Source of the DNA: Azospirillum fermentarium | GTDB taxonomy: Bacteria; Pseudomonadota; Alphaproteobacteria; Azospirillales; Azospirillaceae | Reading direction: 5' to 3' | NCBI RefSeq assembly: GCF_025961205.1 | Contig: NZ_JAOQNH010000001.1 | Coordinates: 706,001-770,000 of the forward strand | DNA: 64,000 nt | In this document: piece by piece, positions 1 through 9,150 of the stretch | Layout: the number at the start of each line of letters is the position of its first letter | Position numbering within the stretch: the stretch's first letter is position 1 | Position numbers and translations under genes: made by a program | The notes under the pieces: model-generated | Database searches by the model: none | Told to the model about the DNA's origin: nothing | What the model saw: the letters and a program-made list of their open reading frames with translations, nothing else

Positions 1-252
1 CGCGACTATATGAAGGCCCGCTCCAAGGAGCTGGGGCTGGAGGGGCGCATCCGCGTGAACGCTGCCGGTTGCCTGGACCGCTGCGAGCTGGGGCCGGCCA
101 TGGTCATTTACCCCGAGGGGGTGTGGTACACCTTCCACTCGGTGGCGGATGTGGAAGAGATCCTGACCGTTCACCTGACCGAAGGCCGGCGGGTGGACCG
201 GCTGATGCTCCAGCCCGATCAGAAGACCCTGCGCCCCGATCAGATGGGCTGA
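1..252 (+). CDS. (2Fe-2S) ferredoxin, thioredoxin-like fold (5'-truncated by window edge)
   Basis: The reading frame is already open at base 1 and ends at TGA 250-252, so only the C-terminal part is visible. The fragment contains GCLDRCELGP, the second cysteine pair of the NuoE-like thioredoxin-fold [2Fe-2S] ferredoxins, followed by a YPEGVWY segment typical of that family. The first cysteine pair would lie upstream. The family carries one [2Fe-2S] cluster in the cytoplasm, and its redox partner is unknown here. The stop is 35 bases before mnmE, so the two may be co-transcribed. Family assignment is good; physiological role is not known. Confidence 0.8.
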   Translation, partial: RDYMKARSKELGLEGRIRVNAAGCLDRCELGPAMVIYPEGVWYTFHSVADVEEILTVHLTEGRRVDRLMLQPDQKTLRPDQMG

Positions 253-287
253 CCTTTCCCTCTCTTCCAAGACGGTCAATCGAGTTC

Positions 288-1637
288 ATGGACGCGACCA
301 TCTTCGCGCTCGCCACCGCCCCCGGCCGATCCGGTGTGGCGGTGGTTCGCGTTTCGGGCCCCGGCGCCGGTGCGGCGCTGGCGGCCCTGACCACCCGCCC
401 CCCGACCACTCGCCCGCTGCCCGCCCCCCGCATGGCCACCCTGGCCCGCCTGCGCAGCCCCGACGACGGGGCCGTTCTGGACGACGCGCTGGTGCTGTGG
501 TTCCCCGCCCCCCGCAGCTTCACCGGCGAGGATGTGGTGGAACTTCATCTCCACGGCGGCCGCGCCGTGGTGGCGGCGGTGACCCAGGCGCTGGGCGCCC
601 TGCCCGGCCTGCGCGTCGCCGAACCCGGTGAGTTCACCCGCCGCGGGTTCGAGAACGGCAAGTTCGACCTGACCGCGGCGGAAGCCGTCGCCGACCTGAT
701 CGACGCCGAAACCGCCGCCCAACGGCGCCAGGCCCTGCGCCAGATGGAGGGGGAACTTGGCCGTCTCTACGACCGCTGGCGGGAGCGGCTGACCCGCGCG
801 CTCGCCCATCTGGAGGCCGACATCGACTTCCCCGACGAGGATCTGCCCGGCGGCGTGTCCGACGCCGTGCGCCCGGTGCTGACCGCGCTGGCCGCCGAGA
901 TCGCCGCCCACCTGAACGACGGGGGCCGCGGCGAGCGGCTGCGCGAGGGGTTGCACATCGCCATCATCGGCGCCCCCAACGCCGGCAAGTCCAGCCTGCT
1001 GAACGCGCTGGCCCGGCGGGACGCCGCCATCGTCTCCGCCCACGCCGGCACCACCCGCGACGTGGTGGAAGTCCACCTCGACCTCGGCGGCTACCCGGTG
1101 ATCCTGGCCGACACCGCCGGCCTGCGCGACACCGCCGACGAGGTGGAGGCAGAGGGGGTGCGCCGTGCCCGCCGCCGCGCCGAACAGGCCGACGTCAAGG
1201 TGGCGGTGTTCGATGGCACCCTGTGGCCGGACCTGGACGCCGACACCCGCGCGCTGCTGGACGCCGACACGGTGGTGGTTCTGAACAAGGCCGACGTCGC
1301 CGCCGCCCTGCCCGCCGGGGCCGCGGTGGACGGTCACCCGGCCCTGCCCCTGTCGGCCCGCTCGGGTGACGGCATCGCAGCACTGGAGGCGCGTTTGACG
1401 GCGTTGAGCGCCGACCGTCTAGCGGCCGGCGGCGCCCCGGCCCTGACGCGGGCACGGCACCGCGGGGCGCTGGAGGAATGCACCGCCGCCCTGCAGCGGG
1501 CGCTGTCCGCCCCGCTGCCGGAACTGGCGGCGGAGGATGTGCGTCTGGCCAGCCGGGCGCTGGGCCGCATCACCGGGCGGGTGGATGTGGAGGATCTGCT
1601 GGACGTGATCTTCCGGGATTTCTGCATCGGCAAATGA
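288..1637 (+). CDS. mnmE: tRNA uridine-5-carboxymethylaminomethyl modification GTPase MnmE (TrmE)
   Basis: MnmE is the GTPase partner of MnmG. Together they install the (carboxymethyl)aminomethyl group at C5 of wobble uridine 34 in several tRNAs, using a one-carbon unit and glycine or ammonium. The 449-residue protein starts MDATIFALATAPG, the usual formyl-THF-binding N-terminus. It carries a G domain with G1 GAPNAGKSS near residue 228, TTRD, DTAG near 275 and NKAD near 333. It ends in FCIGK, the conserved C-terminal cysteine motif. The ATG at 288 is chosen because the frame upstream of it has no homology to the family. It is followed by a terminator hairpin and a parS site before mnmG. Confidence 0.97.
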   Translation: MDATIFALATAPGRSGVAVVRVSGPGAGAALAALTTRPPTTRPLPAPRMATLARLRSPDDGAVLDDALVLWFPAPRSFTGEDVVELHLHGGRAVVAAVTQALGALPGLRVAEPGEFTRRGFENGKFDLTAAEAVADLIDAETAAQRRQALRQMEGELGRLYDRWRERLTRALAHLEADIDFPDEDLPGGVSDAVRPVLTALAAEIAAHLNDGGRGERLREGLHIAIIGAPNAGKSSLLNALARRDAAIVSAHAGTTRDVVEVHLDLGGYPVILADTAGLRDTADEVEAEGVRRARRRAEQADVKVAVFDGTLWPDLDADTRALLDADTVVVLNKADVAAALPAGAAVDGHPALPLSARSGDGIAALEARLTALSADRLAAGGAPALTRARHRGALEECTAALQRALSAPLPELAAEDVRLASRALGRITGRVDVEDLLDVIFRDFCIGK

Positions 1638-1650
1638 GCGGTGCACCCCA

Positions 1651-1666
1651 TGTTTCACGTGAAACA
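1651..1666. promoter_or_regulatory. parS centromere site 1 (ParB-binding)
   Basis: TGTTTCACGTGAAACA is a perfect 16-bp palindrome equal to the bacterial parS consensus. It sits in the mnmE-mnmG intergenic gap and the palindrome extends outward to 1647-1672 (CCCC...GGGG). ParB, encoded about 3.5 kb away, is expected to nucleate here. A second identical core lies inside rsmG. Confidence 0.95.
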
Positions 1667-1685
1667 TGGGGTGGCACGGCGTTTC

Positions 1686-1733
1686 CCAAGGGGGCACATG
1701 CGCAAACGCAGCATGTGCCCCCTTGGCGTTTTG
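1686..1733 (+). terminator. Intrinsic terminator after mnmE
   Basis: A 16-bp perfect stem (arms 1686-1701 and 1711-1726, 9-base loop) is followed by CGTTTT. It lies between mnmE and mnmG, so mnmG probably has its own promoter or depends on read-through. The T run is short. Confidence 0.65.
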
Positions 1734-1758
1734 GGCGATTCCGCCTAGAGTACCGCCT

Positions 1759-3636
1759 ATGCGCACATTCGATATCATCGTGGTTGGCGGCGGTCACGCC
1801 GGATGCGAAGCGGCTGCCGCGGCGGCCCGCATGGGTGCCGCCACCCTGCTCCTGACTCACAAGGTTGAGACCATCGGCGAGATGTCCTGCAACCCCGCCA
1901 TCGGTGGGTTGGGCAAGGGCCATCTGGTCCGTGAGATCGACGCCCTCGACGGGTTGATGGGCCGGGTGATCGACCGCGGCGGCATCCAGTTCCGCATCCT
2001 GAACCGCAGCAAGGGACCGGCAGTCCGCGGCCCCCGCGCCCAGGCCGACCGCCGCCTGTACCGCGAAGCCATGCAGGCCGCCCTGGCGGAACAGCCCAAC
2101 CTGACCATCGACGGCCAGGCGGTGGAAGACCTGCTCACCCACGATGGCCGTATCACCGGCGTGGTCACCGCCGGCGGTGAGGCGATCCGCGCCGCTGCGG
2201 TGGTGCTGACCACCGGCACCTTTCTGCGCGGGCTGATCCATCTGGGCGAGGAAAAGACACCGGCGGGCCGCATCGGCGAGCCGCCGTCGCTGGGCCTGTC
2301 GGCGGCGCTGTCCCGTCTGGGCTTCCCGCTCGGGCGGCTGAAGACCGGCACCCCGCCGCGGCTGGACGGGCGCACCATCGACTGGGCAGCCCTGGAATCC
2401 CAGCCGGGCGACGAGCCGCCGCCGCCCTTCTCCACTCTGACGGAGAAAATCACCACGCCGCAGGTGGCGTGCGCCGTGACCTGGACGACGCCGGAAGCCC
2501 ACGCGCTGATCCGCGCCAACCTGCACCGGGCGCCCATGTACTCCGGCCAGATCCAGGGCACCGGCCCGCGCTACTGCCCCTCCATCGAGGACAAGGTGGT
2601 GCGCTTCGCCGACAAGGACCGGCATCAGATCTTCCTGGAGCCGGAGGGGTTGGACGATCCCACCGTCTACCCCAACGGCATTTCCACCTCCCTGCCGCGC
2701 GATGTGCAGTTGGGCATCCTGGCGTCCATGCCGGGTCTGGAAAAGGTGGTGATGCTGCGCCCTGGCTACGCCATCGAATACGACTTCGTGGACCCGCGCG
2801 AGCTGAAGGCGACGCTGGAAACCAAGCGGGTGCCGGGCCTGTTCCTCGCCGGGCAGATCAACGGCACCACGGGGTATGAGGAAGCGGCGGCCCAGGGGTT
2901 GATGGCCGGCATCAACGCCGCCCTTGCAACCGGTGGGGCGGTGGGTGGCAACGCGGAAGGCTTCGTGCTCGACCGCGCCGACGCCTACATCGGCGTGATG
3001 ATCGACGACCTCATCACCCGCGGCACCAACGAGCCGTACCGCATGTTCACCTCGCGGGCGGAATACCGGCTGCTGCTGCGCGCCGACAACGCCGACCAGC
3101 GGCTGACGCCCAAGGGCATCTCGGTCGGCTGCGTCGGCAGCGTCCGCGCCGATGCCTTCGAGTGTAAGGCGGTGGCGCTGGAGGCCGGGCGCGCCCTGGT
3201 CCGGTCGCTCTCGGCCACCCCGTCGGACCTGCAGCGCCAGGGGCTGAACGTCAATCAGGACGGCGTGCGCCGCACCGCCGCCGACCTGCTGCGCTATCCC
3301 GATCTCGACGTGGCGGCCCTGTCCCGCGTGTGGCCGGAACTGGCCGTCATCGACGGCGCCGTGGTCGAGCAGTTGGAAATCGACGGCAAGTACGCCGGCT
3401 ATCTCGAACGCCAGGACGCCGACATCCGCGCCTTCCGCAAGGACGAGGCGCTGGCCCTGCCCGCCGATCTCGACGTGGCCGGCATCGGCAGCCTGTCGGC
3501 GGAAATCCGGCAGAAGCTGATCCAGGTCCGCCCGGAAACCCTGGGGGCTGCCGCCCGCATTCCGGGGATGACCCCCGCCGCCCTCGTCGCCCTCCTCCGT
3601 CATGTGAAGCGCCGTGATGTCCGTGCTGCCGGTTGA
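1759..3636 (+). CDS. mnmG: tRNA uridine-5-carboxymethylaminomethyl modification enzyme MnmG (GidA)
   Basis: FAD- and NADH-dependent partner of MnmE in wobble U34 modification. The 625-residue protein opens [19 protein letters not shown], whose GGGHAG at residues 10-15 is the dinucleotide-binding loop for FAD. Later it shows the family segments [21 protein letters not shown] and [17 protein letters not shown], and [22 protein letters not shown]. Length matches the family. The ATG at 1759 is chosen because it begins the conserved N-terminus. It overlaps the start of rsmG by about 20 bases, which implies translational coupling. Confidence 0.97.
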   Translation: MRTFDIIVVGGGHAGCEAAAAAARMGAATLLLTHKVETIGEMSCNPAIGGLGKGHLVREIDALDGLMGRVIDRGGIQFRILNRSKGPAVRGPRAQADRRLYREAMQAALAEQPNLTIDGQAVEDLLTHDGRITGVVTAGGEAIRAAAVVLTTGTFLRGLIHLGEEKTPAGRIGEPPSLGLSAALSRLGFPLGRLKTGTPPRLDGRTIDWAALESQPGDEPPPPFSTLTEKITTPQVACAVTWTTPEAHALIRANLHRAPMYSGQIQGTGPRYCPSIEDKVVRFADKDRHQIFLEPEGLDDPTVYPNGISTSLPRDVQLGILASMPGLEKVVMLRPGYAIEYDFVDPRELKATLETKRVPGLFLAGQINGTTGYEEAAAQGLMAGINAALATGGAVGGNAEGFVLDRADAYIGVMIDDLITRGTNEPYRMFTSRAEYRLLLRADNADQRLTPKGISVGCVGSVRADAFECKAVALEAGRALVRSLSATPSDLQRQGLNVNQDGVRRTAADLLRYPDLDVAALSRVWPELAVIDGAVVEQLEIDGKYAGYLERQDADIRAFRKDEALALPADLDVAGIGSLSAEIRQKLIQVRPETLGAAARIPGMTPAALVALLRHVKRRDVRAAG

Positions 3637-4240
3637 TGCCGCCACTTTCCAGGAACGCACCGGTGTTTCACGTGAAACACTGGAGCGTCTGACGGTTTAC
3701 GAGGGGCTGCTGCGCAAATGGCAGCCGTCCATCAACCTCGTCGGGCCGAAAACCCTGAACGACGCCTGGAACCGCCACCTGTTCGATTCGGCCCAGCTCT
3801 GGCCGCACCTGCCTTCCGGCGTCCGCACGCTGGTGGATCTGGGCAGCGGCGCCGGCTTCCCCGGTCTGGTGCTGGCGGTGATGGGCGTGCCCGAGGTTCA
3901 CCTGATCGAAGCGGATGCCCGCAAATGCGCCTTCCTGCGGGAAGTGGCGCGGGCCACCGGCACCACGGTCACCATCCACACCCGCCGGATTGAGGCGGTG
4001 ACACCCTTTGCCGCCGACGTGGTGACGGCGCGGGCGCTGGCCCCGCTGCCGCTGCTGCTGTCGTGGGCCGCCCCGTTCCTGAGCCACGGCGGCACCGCCC
4101 TGTTCCTCAAGGGACAGACGGCGGACGATGAATTGACCGAGGCCGGCAAAAGCTGGACAATGACCGCCGAGCGGTTCCCCAGCCTGACCGAGCCGTCCGC
4201 GGCCATCCTGCGCCTGAGCGCCATCACCTCTATTCAGTGA
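3617..4240 (+). CDS. rsmG: 16S rRNA (guanine-527-N7)-methyltransferase RsmG (GidB)
   Basis: SAM-dependent methyltransferase that makes m7G527 in 16S rRNA. The 207-residue protein has [15 protein letters not shown] around residues 73-86, which is motif I of the SAM pocket, and an [11 protein letters not shown] segment before it as usual for RsmG. ATG 3617 is preferred; a GTG at 3614 is one codon earlier. The start overlaps the end of mnmG, and the stop overlaps the parA GTG as GTGA. The coding sequence for VSRET also contains a perfect parS site, so amino-acid and centromere functions share the same DNA. Confidence 0.95.
   Translation: MSVLPVDAATFQERTGVSRETLERLTVYEGLLRKWQPSINLVGPKTLNDAWNRHLFDSAQLWPHLPSGVRTLVDLGSGAGFPGLVLAVMGVPEVHLIEADARKCAFLREVARATGTTVTIHTRRIEAVTPFAADVVTARALAPLPLLLSWAAPFLSHGGTALFLKGQTADDELTEAGKSWTMTAERFPSLTEPSAAILRLSAITSIQ
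3664..3679. promoter_or_regulatory. parS centromere site 2, inside rsmG
   Basis: TGTTTCACGTGAAACA repeats exactly the palindrome at 1651-1666, here embedded in the rsmG coding sequence near codon 17. The two sites are about 2 kb apart and both lie within 3.5 kb of parB. Confidence 0.95.
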
Positions 4241-5106
4241 GCGAAGCCGAGATGAGCGGGACCAACATGACAGGGGCTGAGATGAACGGGTCGCCGAACA
4301 CAGCGTCCGCCGCACCGCCTGCCACACCACCGGCCCGGGTGATCGCCATCGCCAACCAGAAGGGCGGCGTCGGCAAGACCACCACCACCATCAATCTGGC
4401 AACCGCACTGGCCGCCATCGGCAAGCGGGTTCTGGTCATCGATCTGGACCCCCAGGGCAACGCCTCCACGGGTCTGGGCATTCCGCGGACCAAGCGCGCG
4501 CTCGGCAGTTACAACGTGCTGTTCGACGGCATGCCGCTGGAAAAGGCCGCGGTGGTCACCGGGGTTCCCAATCTGTCGCTCATCACCGCGTCGGTGGATC
4601 TGTCGGGGGCGGAAATCGAGCTGGTCGCCCAGCAGCGCCGCGAATACCGGCTGCGCGAGTCGGTGGCCCGCAGCGCGCTGGAATACGACTATGTGCTGAT
4701 CGACTGCCCCCCCGCCCTGGGCCTGCTGACGCTGAACGCGCTGGTGGCGGCCCACGCGGTGATGGTGCCGCTGCAGTGCGAGTTCTATGCGCTGGAAGGT
4801 CTGAGCCATCTGGTCCGCACCATCGAGCGGGTCAAGCGCACCTTCAACCCCGAACTGGACATCCACGGGGTGGTGTTGACCATGTTCGACAAGCGCAACA
4901 ACCTGTCCGACATGGTGGCCGCCGACGTCCGCGGCTTCTTCGGCGAAAAGGTCTATGAGACGGTGATCCCCCGCAATGTGAAGGTGTCGGAAGCGCCGTC
5001 CCATGGGAAGCCGGTGCTGATCTACGACATGCGCAGCACCGGGGCGCAGGCCTACATCAATCTGGCGGGCGAAGTTCTGCGACGTGAAAAGAGGCTGGTG
5101 GCGTGA
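4237..5106 (+). CDS. parA: Chromosome partitioning ATPase ParA (Soj)
   Basis: Deviant Walker-A ATPase that binds DNA non-specifically and drives segregation of ParB-parS complexes. KGGVGKTT is at about residues 42-49 and VLVIDLDPQGNAS follows, with DCPPALGLLTLNAL as Walker B/switch region. The GTG at 4237 overlaps the rsmG stop (GTGA). ATG codons at 4252, 4267 and 4282 are possible alternatives because the first 30 residues are low-complexity and not conserved. It overlaps parB by four bases. Cytoplasmic, nucleoid-associated. Confidence 0.95.
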   Translation: MSEAEMSGTNMTGAEMNGSPNTASAAPPATPPARVIAIANQKGGVGKTTTTINLATALAAIGKRVLVIDLDPQGNASTGLGIPRTKRALGSYNVLFDGMPLEKAAVVTGVPNLSLITASVDLSGAEIELVAQQRREYRLRESVARSALEYDYVLIDCPPALGLLTLNALVAAHAVMVPLQCEFYALEGLSHLVRTIERVKRTFNPELDIHGVVLTMFDKRNNLSDMVAADVRGFFGEKVYETVIPRNVKVSEAPSHGKPVLIYDMRSTGAQAYINLAGEVLRREKRLVA

Positions 5107-5999
5107 TCGACGAACCAAAGCGCGGGGAAACCGCCCGCCGCACCAACCTGGGCCGGGGCCTGTCGGCGTTGTTCGGGGAGGACACCGACGACTATTCCTC
5201 CGCACTCGACCGGGTGCGGCAATCGAAACAGGTGCCCATCGAGTATCTGCAGCCGGGCCGCTTCCAGCCCCGCCGGGTGTTCGACGAGGACGCGCTGAAG
5301 GGGCTGGTCGAGTCGATCCGGGAAAACGGCGTGCTCCAGCCGCTGCTGGTCCGCCGCCTGCCCGACTCCCCCAACACCTACGAGATCATCGCCGGCGAAC
5401 GCCGCTGGCGGGCGTCGCAGCTTGCCGGGCTGTACGAGGTTCCGGTCGTCATCCGCGACCTGACCGACCGGGAAGCGCTGGAAATCGCCCTGGTCGAAAA
5501 CATCCAGCGCGAAGACCTCACGCCGCTGGAAGAGGCCGAGGGCTACCGCCGCCTGATGGAAGAGTTCAGCCACACCCAGGAAGACCTGTCCCGTGTGGTG
5601 GGCAAGAGCCGCAGCCACGTGGCCAACATGATGCGCCTGCTGGCCCTGCCCGATCCGGTCAAGACCATGGTGCAGGACGGCGCCCTGTCCGCCGGCCACG
5701 CCCGCGCGCTGCTGTCCATGGACGACCCGGTGTCGGCGGCGCAGGAGGTGGTGAAGCGCGGGCTGAACGTGCGCCAGACCGAAGACCTTGTGCGCAACAG
5801 CGACAACGTGCGCACCGCCCGGCGCCGCGACCCGGCGCTGAAGGACGTGGACCTGATGAATCTGGAGGCGGAGATCTCCGCCCGCATCGGGCTGAAGGTG
5901 TCGATCACGCCCCAGGGCAAGCGGGGCACCGTGTCGATCCAGTACCAGAACCTGGACCAGCTCGACGATCTGCTGCGCCGTCTGGGCGGCAGCGACTGA
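5103..5999 (+). CDS. parB: Chromosome partitioning protein ParB (Spo0J)
   Basis: parS-binding CTP switch protein. The 298-residue product starts with [12 protein letters not shown], the usual ParA-contacting N-terminal motif, and then [17 protein letters not shown]. The nucleotide/arginine patch GERRWRAS is near residue 98, followed by [19 protein letters not shown]. The helix-turn-helix ([20 protein letters not shown]) spans about 157-177. A C-terminal dimerisation tail is present. The GTG start overlaps the parA stop as GTGA. A strong terminator follows directly, closing the operon. Confidence 0.95.
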   Translation: MIDEPKRGETARRTNLGRGLSALFGEDTDDYSSALDRVRQSKQVPIEYLQPGRFQPRRVFDEDALKGLVESIRENGVLQPLLVRRLPDSPNTYEIIAGERRWRASQLAGLYEVPVVIRDLTDREALEIALVENIQREDLTPLEEAEGYRRLMEEFSHTQEDLSRVVGKSRSHVANMMRLLALPDPVKTMVQDGALSAGHARALLSMDDPVSAAQEVVKRGLNVRQTEDLVRNSDNVRTARRRDPALKDVDLMNLEAEISARIGLKVSITPQGKRGTVSIQYQNLDQLDDLLRRLGGSD

Positions 6000-6005
6000 A
6001 CCGGG

Positions 6006-6044
6006 GCCGGGACGCGTTTCCCTTGGAACGCGTCCCGGCTTTTT
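6006..6044 (+). terminator. Intrinsic terminator after parB
   Basis: A 13-bp perfect stem (6006-6018 with 6027-6039, 8-base loop) is followed by TTTTT. It starts 6 bases after the parB stop and lies between convergent genes. Confidence 0.9.
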
Positions 6045-6048
6045 CCCC

Positions 6049-6810
6049 TTACTGCGGTGCCATGCGGATGGCGCCGTCCAGGCGGATGACGTCGCCGTTC
6101 AGCATCTCGTTCTCGACGATGTGCTGGACCAGACGGGCGTATTCCTCGGGCTGGCCGAAGCGCTTGGGGAACGGCACCGTGGCGGCCAGGCTGTCCTGAA
6201 CCTCCTGCGGCATGTTCAGCAGCATGGGCGTGCCGATCAGCCCCGGCGCGATGGTCATCACCCGCACCCCGTGGCGGGCAAGGTCGCGCGCGGCGCAGAT
6301 GGTCAGGGCCACCACCCCGCCCTTGGACGCGGCATAGGCCGCCTGCCCCACCTGCCCCTCGTAGGCGGCGACGGAGGCGGTGTTGACGATCACCCCGCGC
6401 TCGCCGCTGTCCAGCGGGTCGAGCTTCGCCATGCCGTCGGCGGCCAGCCGCAGCAGGTTGAAGGTGCCGATCAGGTTGATGTCGATCACCCGGCGGAAAT
6501 CGTCCAGCGCCATCGGCCCGTCGCGCCCGACGATGCGCTTGGCCGGGGCCACGCCGGCGCAATTGACCAGGATGCGGGCTGGCCCGTGAGCCGCCGCCGC
6601 CGTGGCCACCGCCTCTTCCGCCGACGCCGCACTGGACACGTCGCAGGTCAGGCCCAGCCCGCCGATCTCCGCCGCCACCGCCGCCACCGCGTCCTTGTTG
6701 ACGTCGAGCACGGTGACCTTGGCGCCCAGCCTGGCCAGATGGCGGGCGGTCGCCGCCCCCATGCCCGACCCGCCGCCGGTCACCAGCGCGCTCAACCCTG
6801 TGATGTTCAT
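6049..6810 (-). CDS. Short-chain dehydrogenase/reductase, 3-hydroxyacyl-CoA dehydrogenase type-2-like
   Basis: A 253-residue classical SDR. TGGGSGMG near residue 11 is the NAD(P) loop, with DVNKD after beta-2 suggesting NAD(H). NCAG follows, then an NTASVAAYEGQVGQAAYAASKGG segment holding the catalytic Ser, Tyr and Lys (YAASK). The overall pattern resembles HSD17B10-type short-chain 3-hydroxyacyl-CoA dehydrogenases of beta-oxidation and branched-chain catabolism. The substrate cannot be fixed from sequence alone. It stands alone, convergent with parB, and divergent from the YkvA-like gene. Confidence 0.85.
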   Translation of the reverse strand: MNITGLSALVTGGGSGMGAATARHLARLGAKVTVLDVNKDAVAAVAAEIGGLGLTCDVSSAASAEEAVATAAAAHGPARILVNCAGVAPAKRIVGRDGPMALDDFRRVIDINLIGTFNLLRLAADGMAKLDPLDSGERGVIVNTASVAAYEGQVGQAAYAASKGGVVALTICAARDLARHGVRVMTIAPGLIGTPMLLNMPQEVQDSLAATVPFPKRFGQPEEYARLVQHIVENEMLNGDVIRLDGAIRMAPQ

Positions 6811-6886
6811 GAGACTGTCCTCCCGGATGATCTGTTATGGGTGCCGAAACACCCCATCTGTTTACCAGAGCGGGAGGATGCTGAAA

Positions 6887-7315
6887 ATGGTCAGGATACG
6901 GTGGGGTATGGAGACGAAGGGGGAGGAGCCTGACGAGGCGGCGGTGCGCCGCCGCTTCTGGCCCACCCTGCGGGCCAATCTGCACCGCGTTCCCTTTGCA
7001 CGGGATGCGGTGGCCGCTTATTACAGCCTGACGGACCCGGCCACGCCGGTCAGCACCCGGGCGATCCTGGCCGGGGCGCTGGCCTATTTCGTCATGCCGG
7101 TGGACGTGATCCCCGACGCGCTGGTGGCCTTGGGCTTCACCGACGACGCGGCGGTGCTGATGATGGCGCTGAACGCCGTGCGCGGCAGCCTGACGCCCGG
7201 CCATTACGAGCGCGCCGGCGCCGCCCTGCAGACCCCGGCGGACGCACAGGCGGAAGAAGGACCGGCGCCCGATCCAGCACCCGATCCGGGGGCGGAGCCT
7301 CAGCCCTCGCCATAG
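6887..7315 (+). CDS. YkvA/DUF1232 family small membrane-associated protein
   Basis: 142 residues. The core segment TRAILAGALAYFVMPVDVIPDALVALGFTDDAAVL is diagnostic of DUF1232/YkvA: a hydrophobic stretch with P-x-D-x-I-P-D followed by TDDA. The family's biochemical role is unknown; membrane association is likely. The start at 6887 is chosen because GGGAGG (6872-6877) lies 9 bases upstream. An ATG at 6878 would abut that site. The C-terminus is Pro/Asp-rich. The last 16 bases overlap the convergent Ada-like gene. Confidence 0.75.
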   Translation: MVRIRWGMETKGEEPDEAAVRRRFWPTLRANLHRVPFARDAVAAYYSLTDPATPVSTRAILAGALAYFVMPVDVIPDALVALGFTDDAAVLMMALNAVRGSLTPGHYERAGAALQTPADAQAEEGPAPDPAPDPGAEPQPSP

Positions 7316-8187
7316 GCCAGCCCGCTTTCCCACGCCAGCAGCGCCCGCTTGCGCGGCACGCGGTAGCGGTAATTGTGGATGACGCCGGATTTCTGGATCA
7401 CCCGGTGGCAGGGGATCAGCACGCACACCGGGTTGCGCCCCACCGCCGATCCCACGGCGCGGAGCGCTGTGGGCTGGCCGATGGACACGGCGATGTCCTC
7501 GTAGCTGACCACCGCGCCCATGGGGATGCGCATCAGCGCCTCCCACACCTTGATCTGGAAATTGGTGCCCTTCAGCAGCAGGCGCAGCGGCTCCTCGTCG
7601 GCCACCGAGCCCCCCGCCAATTCATTGAAGCGGAAGGCGCGGGCGGCGATGGGGGCGGTGGCGGCCGCGTCTTCCACCAGCCGGGCGGCGGGCCACGCCC
7701 CGGCAAATTCGTCCAGGGCATCGCGCCCGTCGGCGGTGTCGGCAAAGGTCAGCCAGCACACCCCCCGCTCGGTCGTGCCCACCAGCGCCCCGCCGAACGG
7801 CGTGTCGTGCAGCCCCCAGCGGATGGTCAGCCCGCCGCCGAGCGCCTTGAACTCACCCGGCGTCATCGCCTCGCACGCCACGAACAGATCATGCAGCCGC
7901 GACGGCCCCGACAGCCCGACGTCGAGGGCGGTGTCCAGCACGCTCTGGTTCTCGGCCAGCAGCCGCTTGGCGTGATCGAGGGTGAGGAACTGCAGGAACC
8001 GCTTGGGGCTGATGCCGGTCCAGCGGGTGAACAGCCGCTGAAAATGAAACGGGCTGATCCCCGCCACCCCGGCCAACTCGTCCAGGCCCGGCTGGTCCTG
8101 CCAGTTCTCGACCATATGGGCGATGGCGGCGGCAATGGCGCGGTAATGGCGGGCGTCGCTGGCGGTGTCGGTGATGGTGTCGGTCAT
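7300..8187 (-). CDS. AraC-type regulator fused to O6-methylguanine-DNA methyltransferase (Ada/Ogt-like)
   Basis: 295 residues. An AraC helix-turn-helix region spans about residues 10-105 (ISPFHFQRLFTRWTGISPKRFLQ). It is followed by a methyltransferase domain with NFQIKVWEALMRIPMGAVVSYEDIA and the active-site IPCHRVI, cysteine at about 260. The protein repairs O6-alkylguanine by suicidal alkyl transfer and may activate adaptive-response genes. The N-terminal Ada zinc domain (phosphotriester repair, Cys4) is absent, so sensing must differ from E. coli Ada. The ATG at 8187 begins MTDTITDTASD. Frame upstream is not conserved. Confidence 0.88.
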   Translation of the reverse strand: MTDTITDTASDARHYRAIAAAIAHMVENWQDQPGLDELAGVAGISPFHFQRLFTRWTGISPKRFLQFLTLDHAKRLLAENQSVLDTALDVGLSGPSRLHDLFVACEAMTPGEFKALGGGLTIRWGLHDTPFGGALVGTTERGVCWLTFADTADGRDALDEFAGAWPAARLVEDAAATAPIAARAFRFNELAGGSVADEEPLRLLLKGTNFQIKVWEALMRIPMGAVVSYEDIAVSIGQPTALRAVGSAVGRNPVCVLIPCHRVIQKSGVIHNYRYRVPRKRALLAWESGLAYGEG

Positions 8188-8328
8188 GGTGCTGGGCCGG
8201 GCTTGCGGGTGATGCGTCCGGCAAGGATGGCGCAGCGCCCCCGCCCCGCCAACCCGGTTCTTGCGCGTCGGTTCTTGCCGCGTGGGGCCGGGGAAAATCC
8301 TGCCGGCTCCTTTCTGCCCACCGGCCCG

Positions 8329-8344
8329 TGTTTCCCGTGAAACA
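8329..8344. promoter_or_regulatory. parS-like site 3 (one mismatch)
   Basis: TGTTTCCCGTGAAACA differs from the two perfect parS sites by one base (A to C at position 7). It lies in the divergent gap between the Ada-like gene and the hypothetical gene at 8438, about 2.3 kb from parB. Natural parS sites often show single mismatches. ParB occupancy is inferred. Confidence 0.65.
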
Positions 8345-8437
8345 TGCCAGGAAAGGCTGTTTTTATGTTGGGATATGCGCGCAAAAAAGGCATGGCCTTT
8401 GCTTGTCCCCTGCCGGATCGGGAACAGGGGAAACATC

Positions 8438-9004
8438 ATGGTCAGCATCAGCGCATCACCGTTTGCCGCATCGGCATCCGCCAGCCGTGGCCGTTCCACC
8501 GCGGCGCAGGCGGTGGCCGACGGCCCGCCGCCGTCGGACCGCACGGAGGAGGAAGACACCCCGTCCCGTCCGTCCGCCGTGCATCAGGCGCCGGCCTTCT
8601 CCAGCAGTTCCTACGCGGCTCTGTTTCAAGAGCAGGCCAGCCGGCTGAGTGCCGCGGCCCAGGGAGCCGACGGGCCGAAGGATTTTCCCACCACGGCCCC
8701 GGCGGGCGAAACCCCGGTGGCGGGCATGGGCTATTTCCTGTCCAGCCGTGACCGGGCGATGATCGAATCCATCACCGGCCATCACTTTGACGAGCGGAAC
8801 GCGCTGGTGGACGATAAGGGCCAGCCGGTGTCGGGGAACATCAACCTGATCATCGGCCAGATGTCCGTTGACCGGCAATCCGGGGCGGATCTGCGCGGGG
8901 CCATGACCCCCGCCTATATGGAAAAGCTGGCGGGCCGGCTGGCCGCCCATGGCGAACCCCTGGACCGCAGCTTCATCGACAAGGCCATCCAATACCTGAG
9001 CTGA
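8438..9004 (+). CDS. Hypothetical protein, Ser/Ala-rich N-terminus
   Basis: 188 residues, not recognised. The first 80 residues are low-complexity (Ser, Ala, Pro, Gln). The C-terminal 100 are more ordered and contain GMGYFLSSRDRAMIESITGHHFDER and AYMEKLAGRLAAHGEPLDRSFIDKA. No signal peptide or membrane helix is evident. ATG 8438 is chosen because AGGGGAA lies 6-12 bases upstream. It is transcribed away from the Ada-like gene across the parS-like site. The C-terminal half reads like a structured domain of some exported or flagellar accessory protein, but there is no basis for a function. Confidence 0.6.
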   Translation: MVSISASPFAASASASRGRSTAAQAVADGPPPSDRTEEEDTPSRPSAVHQAPAFSSSSYAALFQEQASRLSAAAQGADGPKDFPTTAPAGETPVAGMGYFLSSRDRAMIESITGHHFDERNALVDDKGQPVSGNINLIIGQMSVDRQSGADLRGAMTPAYMEKLAGRLAAHGEPLDRSFIDKAIQYLS

Positions 9005-9150
9005 TCCGATGGGAGGTTACAGCACAAGCTTGGCATCGAATTCGGCGTAGGGGGCATGGACGCCGTTGGCGGAGCGTGACAGAAGCCCGAGCCGTCCAGA
9101 TGCCGATGGTCTCCCCAGGGCAATCGGGTGAAGGACTTCAGAGATATATT

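Noticed and set aside
1570..3660. A 696-codon antisense frame over mnmE-mnmG
   Set aside because: High GC leaves long antisense frames open; the sense strand carries strong family motifs.
1638..6050. Replication origin (DnaA boxes) near parAB
   Set aside because: No TTATCCACA-type boxes or AT-rich unwinding element were seen in this stretch; the origin may be outside the window.
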